Part shown: piece by piece, positions 25,571-33,166 of the stretch
Layout of the letters: each line of letters starts with the position of its first letter
Position numbering within the stretch: the first letter of the stretch is position 1
NCBI RefSeq assembly: GCF_001650875.1
Contig: NZ_LXYI01000025.1
Span: 1-64,000 of the forward strand
Source: Sulfitobacter sp. EhC04
Lineage (GTDB): Bacteria > Pseudomonadota > Alphaproteobacteria > Rhodobacterales > Rhodobacteraceae
DNA length: 64,000 bases
Direction: 5' to 3'
Program-made: the position numbers and the translations under genes
Notes under the pieces: model-generated
Databases searched by the model: none
Seen by the model: the letters and a program-made list of their open reading frames with translations, nothing else
Told to the model about the DNA's origin: nothing

Positions 25571-26791
25571 ATGACGTTCTGGATCATCACCTGCGCGATG
25601 GCGGCCATGGTCGCGGCCCTTCTGGCGCGCGCGATGGCGCGTGGCGCAAAGGTCGGACCGGAGGATGCGGCGGCCTATGATCTGCGGGTCTACCGCGACC
25701 AGCTGGCCGAAGTGGAACGCGACGTGGCGCGCGGCGTTGTCCCGCCCGAGGACGCTGAACGCGCAAGAACCGAGATTTCGCGTCGCATTCTGGCGGTCGG
25801 TGCCGCAGAGGGCAAAACGCCCGCTACCGGCAAAGGGTCACCGCGTATCGTCTATGGCCTGCTGGCGCTTGTGGTTGTCGCCGGATCCTTGCTGCTTTAC
25901 CGCTCTGTTGGTGCGCCGGGCTACGGCGACCTTGGGCTGGCGGATCGGATCGCCTTTGCCGAAGAGATGCGCGAGAACCGTCCCAGCCAGCAAGCCGCCG
26001 AGGACAGCCTGCCCGCAATGCCCGCTGAGCCCGGCATTACCGAGGAATTCCAGACCCTGATGACACGGCTGCGCGAGACCGTCGCGAAACGGCCCGAAGA
26101 TTTGCAGGGCCACCAGTTGCTGGCAACCAACGAGGCCCGGATCGGGAATTTTTCGGCGGCGGCAGGCGCACAGGCAGAGGTGCTGCGGATCAAGGGCGAC
26201 AGTGCCACCGCAGCCGATTACAGCGATTACGGCGAATTCCTGGTGCTGGCGGCGGGGGGATATGTTTCGCCGCAGGCAGAAACGGCATTGCGGGCCGCGC
26301 TGGGGCGTGACGCGCAGGACGGGCGGGCGCGCTATTATGTCGGGCTGATGATGGTGCAGACCGGACGGCCGGATGTCGCGTTTCGCATCTGGGACGGATT
26401 GCTGCGGCGCGGGCCGGAGGACGCGCCGTGGATCGCGCCGATCCGGGCGCAGATCATGCCGGTCGCGACACTGGCCGGGGTGGACTACGAAATGCCGCAG
26501 GCAAGCGCGGCGCGCGGCCCTTCTGCCGAGGACATCGAGGCCGCCGGAGACATGAGCGCGGAAGACCGGATGGAGATGATCGGCGGCATGGTGGCAGGGC
26601 TGTCTGACCGTCTGGCCACCGAGGGCGGCCCGGCGACGGATTGGGCGCGGCTGATCACCTCGCTGGCGGTGCTGGACCGGGCCGAGGAGGCGCGGCGCAT
26701 CTATGACAACGCTTTGGACGTCTTTGCCGGGGATGCCGCGGCGCTGGACATCATCAGCCGCGCGGGACAGCAGGCCGGGGTGGCGGAATGA
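25571..26791 (+). CDS. ccmI: c-type cytochrome biogenesis protein CcmI (CycH)
   Basis: This 406-residue membrane protein chaperones apocytochrome c to the heme-ligation complex. Two membrane helices are visible: residues ~2-20 (TFWIITCAMAAMVAALLARA) and ~98-115 (YGLLALVVVAGSLLLYRS). Between them is a cytoplasmic loop with a leucine-zipper-like helix (YRDQLAEVERDVARGVVPP). The C-terminal periplasmic part is helical, TPR-like. I place the start at MTFWIITC; the same frame is open a further 21 codons upstream, but those codons come from the adjacent MITE end. Its stop overlaps the ruvX start by 4 bp. Confidence 0.9.
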   Translation: MTFWIITCAMAAMVAALLARAMARGAKVGPEDAAAYDLRVYRDQLAEVERDVARGVVPPEDAERARTEISRRILAVGAAEGKTPATGKGSPRIVYGLLALVVVAGSLLLYRSVGAPGYGDLGLADRIAFAEEMRENRPSQQAAEDSLPAMPAEPGITEEFQTLMTRLRETVAKRPEDLQGHQLLATNEARIGNFSAAAGAQAEVLRIKGDSATAADYSDYGEFLVLAAGGYVSPQAETALRAALGRDAQDGRARYYVGLMMVQTGRPDVAFRIWDGLLRRGPEDAPWIAPIRAQIMPVATLAGVDYEMPQASAARGPSAEDIEAAGDMSAEDRMEMIGGMVAGLSDRLATEGGPATDWARLITSLAVLDRAEEARRIYDNALDVFAGDAAALDIISRAGQQAGVAE

Positions 26792-27276
26792 TTTATGACG
26801 AGATGGCGGAATTTGCGGCCGCCCTGCCCCCGATGGCTGCGCTGATCGGGCTCGATTTGGGGGAAAAGACCATCGGCGTCGCGGTCAGCGACAGTTTCCT
26901 CAGCGTGGCGACCCCGCTGGAAACGGTCCGACGCAAGAAATTCGGACTGGATGCCGCCCGCCTGACAGAGATCATCCGCGACCGGCGCATCGGCGGTCTG
27001 GTGCTGGGCTTGCCGCGCAACATGGACGGCTCCGAAGGGCCGCGCTGCCAGTCCACCCGCGCCTTTGCCCGCAATTTCGACCGGTTGCTGCCGTTGCCGA
27101 TCACCTTTTGGGACGAGCGGTTGAGCACGGTGGCGGCAGAACGCGCGCTGCTGGAGGCGGATACGACACGAAAACGTCGCGCGGAAGTGATTGATCACGT
27201 CGCAGCGGGCTATATTCTGCAAGGCGCGCTGGACCGTCTGGCGGTGATGCGCAGGCAAGGAGCCAGGGATGACTGA
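26788..27276 (+). CDS. ruvX: Putative Holliday-junction resolvase RuvX (YqgF)
   Basis: This 162-residue RNase H-fold protein contains the family start IGLDLGEKTIGVAVSD (first catalytic Asp at about residue 21), the middle motif LVLGLPRNMDGSEG and the C-terminal WDERLSTVAAERAL plus VIDHVAAGYILQGAL. In other bacteria YqgF takes part in 16S rRNA 5'-end processing and/or resolves Holliday junctions; which role dominates here is not known. It is translationally coupled to ccmI on the left and overlaps the DUF1289 gene by 8 bp on the right. Confidence 0.92.
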   Translation: MIYDEMAEFAAALPPMAALIGLDLGEKTIGVAVSDSFLSVATPLETVRRKKFGLDAARLTEIIRDRRIGGLVLGLPRNMDGSEGPRCQSTRAFARNFDRLLPLPITFWDERLSTVAAERALLEADTTRKRRAEVIDHVAAGYILQGALDRLAVMRRQGARDD

Positions 27277-27508
27277 CGACATCTGGAAACGCGCCGAGAT
27301 CGAAAGCCCCTGCATCAAGATATGCGTGGTGCATCCGGACTCGCGGCTGTGCACGGGATGTCTGCGGTCGATTGACGAGATTGGGCGCTGGTCCCGGATG
27401 ACCCCGGAAGAACGGCGCGGGATCATGGCGGAATTGCCGGGCCGGGCGAGTCAGTTGACCAAACGCCGGGGCGGTCGCGCCGCGCGCCTGGCGCGACAGG
27501 GCAAATAA
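27269..27508 (+). CDS. DUF1289 small Cys-rich protein
   Basis: This 79-residue protein shows the family core SPCIKICVVHPDSRLCTGC (four cysteines, C-x3-C...C-x2-C, likely a metal site) followed by RSIDEIGRWSRMTPEERR. The C-terminus is basic (TKRRGGRAARLARQGK). DUF1289 proteins are conserved in proteobacteria, but their role is unknown. It is the last gene of the ccmI-ruvX operon. Confidence 0.85.
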   Translation: MTDDIWKRAEIESPCIKICVVHPDSRLCTGCLRSIDEIGRWSRMTPEERRGIMAELPGRASQLTKRRGGRAARLARQGK

Positions 27509-27529
27509 ACTTGAAAAAGCGGGTTGTTG

Positions 27530-27766
27530 TCAGCGGTTGCCGGCAATCTGGTAGAGCAGGTCGAGCCCGAAATCCGCGGTGATCGCCCCTTCGGCGCCGG
27601 TCGGGGCGTGGTTGCCATTAGCGGCGAAACGGCTCAGCCGGGCAAAGCTGCATTTGCGTTCCAGTGCCGCGGCCTGGAGTTTGCCGAATGCCATTGTTGT
27701 GCGGCCGTTCTGAGCGGCGTTCCAATACGCCACTGCGCCGTCGGGTCCTGTCAGAATAATGTTCAT
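27530..27766 (-). CDS. Hypothetical protein, 78 residues
   Basis: A short frame runs opposite to the DUF1289 gene and converges with it. The product (MNIILTGPDGAVAYWNAAQNG...) has no signal peptide, membrane helix or recognised domain. A weak GGGGACGG precedes the ATG. Composition and length are compatible with a real small gene, but I have no family match, so it could also be a chance frame. Confidence 0.35.
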   Translation of the reverse strand: MNIILTGPDGAVAYWNAAQNGRTTMAFGKLQAAALERKCSFARLSRFAANGNHAPTGAEGAITADFGLDLLYQIAGNR

Positions 27767-27868
27767 TTTGCCGTCCCCGGATCAAAAAATTTATGATCCA
27801 TGAATTGCTGCAGGAAAAGGCAACAATGAGGCGCAGTCGAGGTGATTGTTGGGAAATCGGGCGGATGT

Positions 27869-28603
27869 TCAGCCGTTCAGCCAGGCGGAGGCGGAAATTT
27901 GTGGCCGGAAATAGGCAATCATCCGCCCCTCCGGCGGGGCTGTTTCGCCTTTGGCCCAGGGGGCGACGCCGTGCAAAAGGTGGCGGTGCAGCAAGGTGGC
28001 CTGCCCCGGTTCGGCCAGCACCTGCACCGGGTCGATGGCATCGAAAACCACGCGCCGTGCAGCCCCGTAGGCATCCGTCAGGTCGACTGTTCCGGGGTCG
28101 CGGTCGCCAATCGCCCGGCGCAGGGTGTCGCCCATGATCCGGTGACTGCCCGGCCAGACCACCAGCGGTGCGGCATCGGCATGGTTCAAAGGCAGGCCGA
28201 GGATAAACCCATGCGGTTCTCGCAGGAAACGGCGGCGGGCGGGGCCTTCGGGCAGCAGCCCATCAACATGCGCGGCATGGCGGTTGATGCGGAATTGGTG
28301 GTTCGCATCGCTCTCTGACGGGTCCTTCCCCGGATAGCCGGGATAGACGATGGACAGCTGCGCGCGGTGCCAGTGGTCAGGCGGCGCAATATCCCCACGC
28401 CAGGGCCCATCAAGCGGCACCCCGGCGATGCTGCCATCCGGCGCATTCGGCAAGGCATCCACGCCCACGAACCAGGTGTCGCCGTGACGCAGGTTGTCGG
28501 CACGGACCGCCGGGTCGTTTGCAAGGTCCAGCGCCAAGCGGTGCGCGGCCTGCGCCCAACGCAGGGTGGCAGGGTCCGGGGCGAATACCCGGAACCCGCT
28601 CAC
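27869..28603 (-). CDS. Phytanoyl-CoA-dioxygenase-like protein
   Basis: The GTG start at 28603 overlaps the stop codon of the upstream TauE gene (GTGA), giving 244 residues; a longer in-frame region upstream is only the TauE gene in another frame. The sequence carries a candidate Fe(II) site of 2-oxoglutarate oxygenases: His-x-Asp in RHAAHVDGLLP (near residue 125) and a distal His in HRHLLHGVAPW (near 218). VVWPGSHRIMGD is typical of the PhyH group. Its substrate is unknown. I assign the fold with moderate confidence from these motifs only. Confidence 0.6.
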   Translation of the reverse strand: MSGFRVFAPDPATLRWAQAAHRLALDLANDPAVRADNLRHGDTWFVGVDALPNAPDGSIAGVPLDGPWRGDIAPPDHWHRAQLSIVYPGYPGKDPSESDANHQFRINRHAAHVDGLLPEGPARRRFLREPHGFILGLPLNHADAAPLVVWPGSHRIMGDTLRRAIGDRDPGTVDLTDAYGAARRVVFDAIDPVQVLAEPGQATLLHRHLLHGVAPWAKGETAPPEGRMIAYFRPQISASAWLNG

Positions 28604-29421
28604 CAGCCCAGCGCCTTGCGGATCATGTTCAGCGCCACCAGGATCAGGAACACCGAAAACACCCGTTTCAACGGTTTGGGGTCCATCGCATGGGCCAGCT
28701 TGACCCCCAGCGGCGCGGTGATCAGCGTCATGGCGATCACGATGCCAAAGGCGACGAGGTTGACCGTGCCGATGGTCAACGGCGGTGCGCCTGTCGTCAT
28801 CGGGACAAACAGGAAGCCGATGACCGAGGGCACCGCGATCAGCACGCCGAACCCTGCCGCCGTGGCCACCGCGCGGTGGATCGGGGTGGCATAAAGGCTC
28901 ATCAGCGGCACGCCGAAACTGCCCCCCCCAATACCCATGAGTACCGACAGGAAGCCGACAGATGGCGAGAGCAGCGCGCGGGTGATCCCGCGCGGCATCG
29001 CGGCCCCCAACCGCCATTCCGACCGGCCCAGCCCCATATAGAGGCCCACAACCAGCGCCAGGCCGCCAAAGATCGCCTGCAAGGTGCCGGAGCGCAATTG
29101 GGAGACCAAAAGCATCCCGCAGATCGCCCCGATCACGATACCCGGTGCCCAGCCGCGCAGGATATCCCAATCGACGGCACCCTTCCGGTTATGGCTCAGC
29201 ACTGACCGGACGGAGGTGACGATGATGGTTGCCAGCGAGGTCGCCAGACACATCTGCATCAGCTGCGGCCCCTCATAGCCAAGGGTCTGAAAGGCATAGA
29301 AAAATGCGGGGACAAGAACGATCCCGCCACCGACGCCCAAAAGCCCTGCAAGCACGCCTGCAAAAGCGCCGATAAAGGCCAGGAGCACGCCCATCTGGAT
29401 CAGCAGTATCGTGTCTGGCAT
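28600..29421 (-). CDS. TauE/SafE-family anion permease
   Basis: This 273-residue integral membrane protein has about eight helices and the two GxG-rich repeats of the TauE/SafE family (FIGAFAGVLAGLLGVGGGIVLVP near residue 17, VLMGIGGGSFGVP near 160). Members export or import sulfite, sulfonate or related anions; substrate is not predictable here. The gene overlaps the PhyH-like gene by 4 bp, so they form an operon. A sulfonate or organic-acid link is possible but not shown. Confidence 0.88.
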   Translation of the reverse strand: MPDTILLIQMGVLLAFIGAFAGVLAGLLGVGGGIVLVPAFFYAFQTLGYEGPQLMQMCLATSLATIIVTSVRSVLSHNRKGAVDWDILRGWAPGIVIGAICGMLLVSQLRSGTLQAIFGGLALVVGLYMGLGRSEWRLGAAMPRGITRALLSPSVGFLSVLMGIGGGSFGVPLMSLYATPIHRAVATAAGFGVLIAVPSVIGFLFVPMTTGAPPLTIGTVNLVAFGIVIAMTLITAPLGVKLAHAMDPKPLKRVFSVFLILVALNMIRKALGW

Positions 29422-29448
29422 GGGGTCTCTCCTTCTTGACGCCCCCTG

Positions 29449-30459
29449 CTACACCGCCTGCGCCTGCTGCGCCAGCGCCTCTATCTCTTCCAGCGCCTGA
29501 ACCACCAGTTCGGGGCCTGCGCTCGGCTTGCTGACCCCTTCGGACAGGCTGCGCCGCCAGCCGCGCGCACCGGGGCGGCCCGCGAAAAGGCCCAGCATGT
29601 GCCGGGTGATCTGGTTCAGCCGCCCGCCCTTGACCAGATGCGCCTCGATATAGGGCAGCATGTCATGGACAGCCTGTTCCGGCGTGCTGTCCGGGCCTGC
29701 GCCAAAGATCCGCCGGTCCGCCGCGCAAAGAAGGTCGGCGGGGCTGTGATAGGCGGCGCGCCCGACCATGACGCCGTCCAGGCCCCCGCCCAGAAACGCC
29801 TCCGCCTGATCCAAAGAAGTGATGCCACCGTTGACCGAGATGTGCAGGTTCGGAAAATATTCCTTCATCAGGTGCACAAGCGGGTAGTCCAGCGGCGGGA
29901 TGTCGCGGTTCTCCTTGGGGCTGAGCCCCTGCAGCCAGGCCTTGCGGGCATGAATGCTGACGCGGGTGCACCCGGCAGCCACAATCCGGGCAAGGAAATC
30001 CGGCAGGACATCCCGTGGTTCCTGATCGTCAACGCCGATGCGGCATTTGACCGTCACCTCCACGTCCACCGCCGCCTGCATTTCGGCCACGCAATCTGCC
30101 ACACGGGCCGGGTCCTTCATCAGCACCGCGCCAAAGGTGCCCGATTGCACCCGGTCAGAGGGGCAACCGCAATTGAGGTTGATCTCATCATATCCCGCAT
30201 CCGCCCCCAGCCGCGCCGCCTGTGCCAGTTCGCGCGCGTCGGAGCCGCCAAGTTGCAGGGCAACGGGGTGTTCACTGACGTCATGTTCCAACAGATGCAC
30301 CGCCCCGCCCCGCACCAGCGCAGGTGCGGTCACCATCTCGGTATACAGCAGCGCCCGCCCGCTCAGCAGCCGGTGCAGGTAACGGCAATGGCGGTCGGTC
30401 CAATCCATCATGGGGGCGGTGGACAATCGCGCTGCCGCACTGGCTGCGTTGTTGGGCAT
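29449..30459 (-). CDS. dusA: tRNA-dihydrouridine synthase A
   Basis: This 336-residue FMN enzyme reduces uridine in the D-loop of tRNA (positions 20/20a in the DusA class). Family landmarks are the start region STAPMMDWTDRHCRYLHRL, the FMN/catalytic segment EINLNCGCPSDRVQSGTFGA (catalytic Cys near residue 98), IHARKAWLQGLSPKENRDIPPL and SVNGGITSLDQA. The DusA-type C-terminal helical domain is present. The 27-bp gap to the TauE gene allows co-transcription, although no functional link is evident. Confidence 0.94.
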   Translation of the reverse strand: MPNNAASAAARLSTAPMMDWTDRHCRYLHRLLSGRALLYTEMVTAPALVRGGAVHLLEHDVSEHPVALQLGGSDARELAQAARLGADAGYDEINLNCGCPSDRVQSGTFGAVLMKDPARVADCVAEMQAAVDVEVTVKCRIGVDDQEPRDVLPDFLARIVAAGCTRVSIHARKAWLQGLSPKENRDIPPLDYPLVHLMKEYFPNLHISVNGGITSLDQAEAFLGGGLDGVMVGRAAYHSPADLLCAADRRIFGAGPDSTPEQAVHDMLPYIEAHLVKGGRLNQITRHMLGLFAGRPGARGWRRSLSEGVSKPSAGPELVVQALEEIEALAQQAQAV

Positions 30460-30599
30460 TCTTCACTCTCCTGTGGTCCGCGACCCGGTTCTGCGTGCTT
30501 GTTGCACACATACTGCACAGGAATTGGGGCAGTCCAGCCCCCCGCAAGGCAAGACTGGGAAACGGCGGCTATTGGGGGGATATGCAATCTTGGTGACCC

Positions 30600-30706
30600 A
30601 CTCTATCGCACAGCCTCGGTGCCGGGCGCGGACCTATGTTGCGCGCGGTTATCAATGCCGCGAACTTTGATAACCTGTCACGCCAGCGTCCGGCCTTTGA
30701 CCTGAG
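30600..30706 (-). repeat. Dispersed intergenic repeat, copy 2
   Basis: Read on the minus strand, 30706 to 30684 is identical over 23 bp to 6501-6523, and weaker similarity continues to about 30600, including gcattgat and GGTCCGCGCCC. It points toward dusA, whose start is 225 bp further on, the same relative orientation as copy 1 has to the RND operon. Confidence 0.7.
30647..30675. repeat. 9-bp-arm inverted repeat upstream of dusA
   Basis: GGTTATCAA (30647-30655) is exactly complementary to TTGATAACC (30667-30675) around 11 nt. It could be an operator or an RNA hairpin. It lies inside the dispersed repeat; the matching place in copy 1 has a weaker stem. Confidence 0.6.
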
Positions 30707-30782
30707 GCAGACCCCATCGCCAACGTCCCGAGAGCACGTCGCGCGGCAAGGTATTGGCGGTTCAAGTTTGAGGCCGGACGCC

Positions 30783-32345
30783 TTAGCTCTTGTCGTCAGC
30801 TTCTTCGGCGTCTTTCTTAAGTGCAGTATCCAGATTGACGCCAATACTGTCTCCCAGCTTTTTCAGCGCGGGCAATGAAATGGCCATGTCCATGATTGCG
30901 TCGACCGTCTGATTGATGGGTGAGGCCGCCCCCCTATCACCGGATCTCTCAAGTCCGGTGATGTGGTTGATCGAAATCCCGTTGATCTTTTCTGCCGGCT
31001 TCACCATTTCAGCAAGAATTTGTGGCAAGGCATTCAGCCGCGCCAATTCCAACGCCATCTTGACCTGCGCCTCGGAACGGGCATTTTCTGCGCTGATCTG
31101 CGCAAGGTTCGCTTCCGTTTCGGCCAGTTTCATGGCCTTGAGAGCTTCAGCCTCTTCGCGTTTGGCTGCGGTCTTGTCGGCAGCAGTGGCCTTATCGCTT
31201 GCTGCGGCGATCTTGGCGCGCGCGGCTGTGGCTTCGGCCTGTTCTTGTGCTGCGATCAGGGCGAGCGCCTTGCGCCTTTCAGCTTCTGCCATCTGGCGGG
31301 CGGTATGCACGGCTTCCGCGGCCGTCACAGCGGCAATGCGTGCCGTATCCGCTTCGGCATGCGCACGGCTTCCTTCCTGGGACTTTGCGGAAAAGGAAAT
31401 TGCGCGATCCTGTTCCGCGACTTCGATGGCCAGCGCTTGCGCTATTTCCGCGACGCGCAGTGTCTGTTCCTTGGCAATATCTGCCGAAGCGATGTCTTGC
31501 TCCATCTGAATGCGCGCCTGCGCAGCAGAGCGTTCGCTGTCAGCCTTGCGTGCGGCGATTTCAGAAAGCTGTGCTGCAATCAGTGTTTCTACTTCCTGCG
31601 TTTGCGCGATTTCGGCACGGCGCTGTTCAAGATTGATTTCCAGTTTGCGGCGCGCGGATTCCATCGCAGCGCGCGCGACACTGACCTGGCTGTCTCCTTC
31701 AATTTCGGCCCGTTCTTTTTTGGATTGCGCAATCACCTCAGCAAGTTTCCGCATCCCCACAGCGTTAAAGGCGTTGTTTTCATCCAGCGCGGCAAATGGG
31801 GTCTGGTCAAGCGCCGTAAGCGACACTGAATCAAGCTGCAAACCATAATTGGCGAGCGTATCCGTCAGGGCCTCGCGCACCTGTTTGACAAAGCTGGCAC
31901 GGGTCTCGTGCAATTCATCCATGGTCATCTGCGCGGCAACCGAACGCAGCGCATCAATCATCATTCCGTCGATCAGATTTTTCAGCTGATCGGGTTGGAA
32001 CACCCGCTGCCCCAAGGTCTGCGCCGCCCGCGTGATCGCGTCCTCGCTGGGGGTCACGCTGGCGAAAAACTCAGCGCCGACATCGACGCGCAGGCGGTCC
32101 TTGGTGATAAGGGATAATTCTCCCGACCGGGTCACGTCCATGCGCAGGGTTTGCATGTTGACGCGGTTGATCTCGTGGAAATAGGGGATCGCCAGGATAC
32201 CCCCGTCGATAATCACACGGCGGCCGCTCAGACCGGTGCGCACAAGGGCGACCTCGTTCGTGGCGCGTTGGTAGAACGACGCGGCAAGCGCGATGACGAT
32301 TGCCGCGACAACCAGTATGATGATGATCCAAGCCAGTGCTGACAT
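30783..32345 (-). CDS. Flotillin-family (SPFH) membrane scaffold protein
   Basis: This 520-residue protein begins with one membrane helix (residues ~4-24, LAWIIIILVVAAIVIALAAS). An SPFH/band-7 domain (~28-200) follows, then a very long Ala/Glu/Lys coiled coil (~210-450) rich in AEA and EAE repeats, and a C-terminal ~70-residue oligomerisation tail. It is close to the YqiK/flotillin group, which organises membrane microdomains. A strong AAGGAGG sits over the stop codon of the upstream SDR gene, with a 13-bp gap. It therefore appears to be the last gene of the aromatic uptake operon, an unusual partner for catabolic genes. Confidence 0.88.
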   Translation of the reverse strand: MSALAWIIIILVVAAIVIALAASFYQRATNEVALVRTGLSGRRVIIDGGILAIPYFHEINRVNMQTLRMDVTRSGELSLITKDRLRVDVGAEFFASVTPSEDAITRAAQTLGQRVFQPDQLKNLIDGMMIDALRSVAAQMTMDELHETRASFVKQVREALTDTLANYGLQLDSVSLTALDQTPFAALDENNAFNAVGMRKLAEVIAQSKKERAEIEGDSQVSVARAAMESARRKLEINLEQRRAEIAQTQEVETLIAAQLSEIAARKADSERSAAQARIQMEQDIASADIAKEQTLRVAEIAQALAIEVAEQDRAISFSAKSQEGSRAHAEADTARIAAVTAAEAVHTARQMAEAERRKALALIAAQEQAEATAARAKIAAASDKATAADKTAAKREEAEALKAMKLAETEANLAQISAENARSEAQVKMALELARLNALPQILAEMVKPAEKINGISINHITGLERSGDRGAASPINQTVDAIMDMAISLPALKKLGDSIGVNLDTALKKDAEEADDKS

Positions 32346-32358
32346 GTTGTCGCCCTCC

Positions 32359-33165
32359 TTATGATGACAGCCCGTGCATGTCGCACAGGATGTTCGGTGA
32401 CATGCCGCCGTCGGCGGGAATATTGGTGCCGCGGATCCAAGATGTCATGTCTGACAACAGGAAGGCGACGATAGGTGCAAGATCTTGCGGCGAGCCGGGA
32501 CGATCCATGACGCGGGCGTCCTCTTCGGCGCGTGCGCCAAGCGTTTCAAGAAAATCACCCAGGATGGGGGTATCGACCGGCCCGGGACTGACAGCGTTCA
32601 TCCGGATGCCACGGTCCCTCCAGGTCCAACGGTTTTGCATGGTCCAGGCAATCAGCGCCTCTTTGGAAAAGAAATAGCTGCGCCCGCCTGCGTTGGTGAT
32701 CTGCTGATCTGCGGCAAAGCGCGCGGCATCATCCACATGCACGCCTTCACTGGCCCGGATGGCAGGAATAGAGTCCGGCCAGCCGAATCCCGCAAGCGAT
32801 GCAAGGTTCACGATGCTGGCACCATCATTCAATTTCGGCAGCAGACCAAGCGTCAGATGCTTGAGCCCGAAGAGATTGACGGCGAGCACCTTTTCCGCAG
32901 GTGCAGTGGGCGGCAGGCCTGCAATATTGGCAATCCCGTCGATACCCTTGGGCAGCACGTCAACCAAGGCGTCAATCGTGGCGCCATCAGACAAATCCGC
33001 GCGGTAGAACTCTTCGACATGATCAAACCGTTTGGTCACATCAATGCCCAGCACCTTCGCCCCCATCGCGGTGCAGACACGCGCGGTTTCCAGCCCGATC
33101 CCCGATGCGGACCCGGTCACGACGATTGTCTTTCCCTTCAGCAGGGGTGCGCGTTCCCAACTCAT
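32359..33165 (-). CDS. calA: Coniferyl-alcohol-dehydrogenase-like SDR
   Basis: This 268-residue classical short-chain dehydrogenase has the cofactor motif VVTGSASGIGLETA near residue 16 and the catalytic set NLASLAG (Ser) and SYFFSKEAL (Tyr-x3-Lys). Its overall pattern, including the short DLSDGATIDALVDVLP segment and the C-terminal PADGGMSPN, resembles coniferyl-alcohol dehydrogenases, which oxidise the lignin monomer coniferyl alcohol to coniferyl aldehyde with NAD(P)+. The start MSWERAPLL is 1 bp after the stop of the aldehyde dehydrogenase gene, so the two are one operon. Substrate is inferred from family resemblance and context. Confidence 0.72.
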   Translation of the reverse strand: MSWERAPLLKGKTIVVTGSASGIGLETARVCTAMGAKVLGIDVTKRFDHVEEFYRADLSDGATIDALVDVLPKGIDGIANIAGLPPTAPAEKVLAVNLFGLKHLTLGLLPKLNDGASIVNLASLAGFGWPDSIPAIRASEGVHVDDAARFAADQQITNAGGRSYFFSKEALIAWTMQNRWTWRDRGIRMNAVSPGPVDTPILGDFLETLGARAEEDARVMDRPGSPQDLAPIVAFLLSDMTSWIRGTNIPADGGMSPNILCDMHGLSS

Positions 33166-33166
33166 C

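Larger units (their letters stand above)
30460..30782. other. 323-bp gap between flotillin and dusA genes
   Basis: No gene is supported here. It must contain the dusA promoter and the end of the long leftward operon. The notable content is a 9-bp-arm inverted repeat (30647-30675) next to the second copy of a dispersed repeat (30600-30706). No U-tract terminator was found after the flotillin stop. Confidence 0.6.

Noticed and set aside
30569-30844. A 91-codon minus-strand frame between flotillin and dusA
   Set aside because: It overlaps the flotillin 3' end and the dispersed repeat and has no domain or ribosome-binding site.
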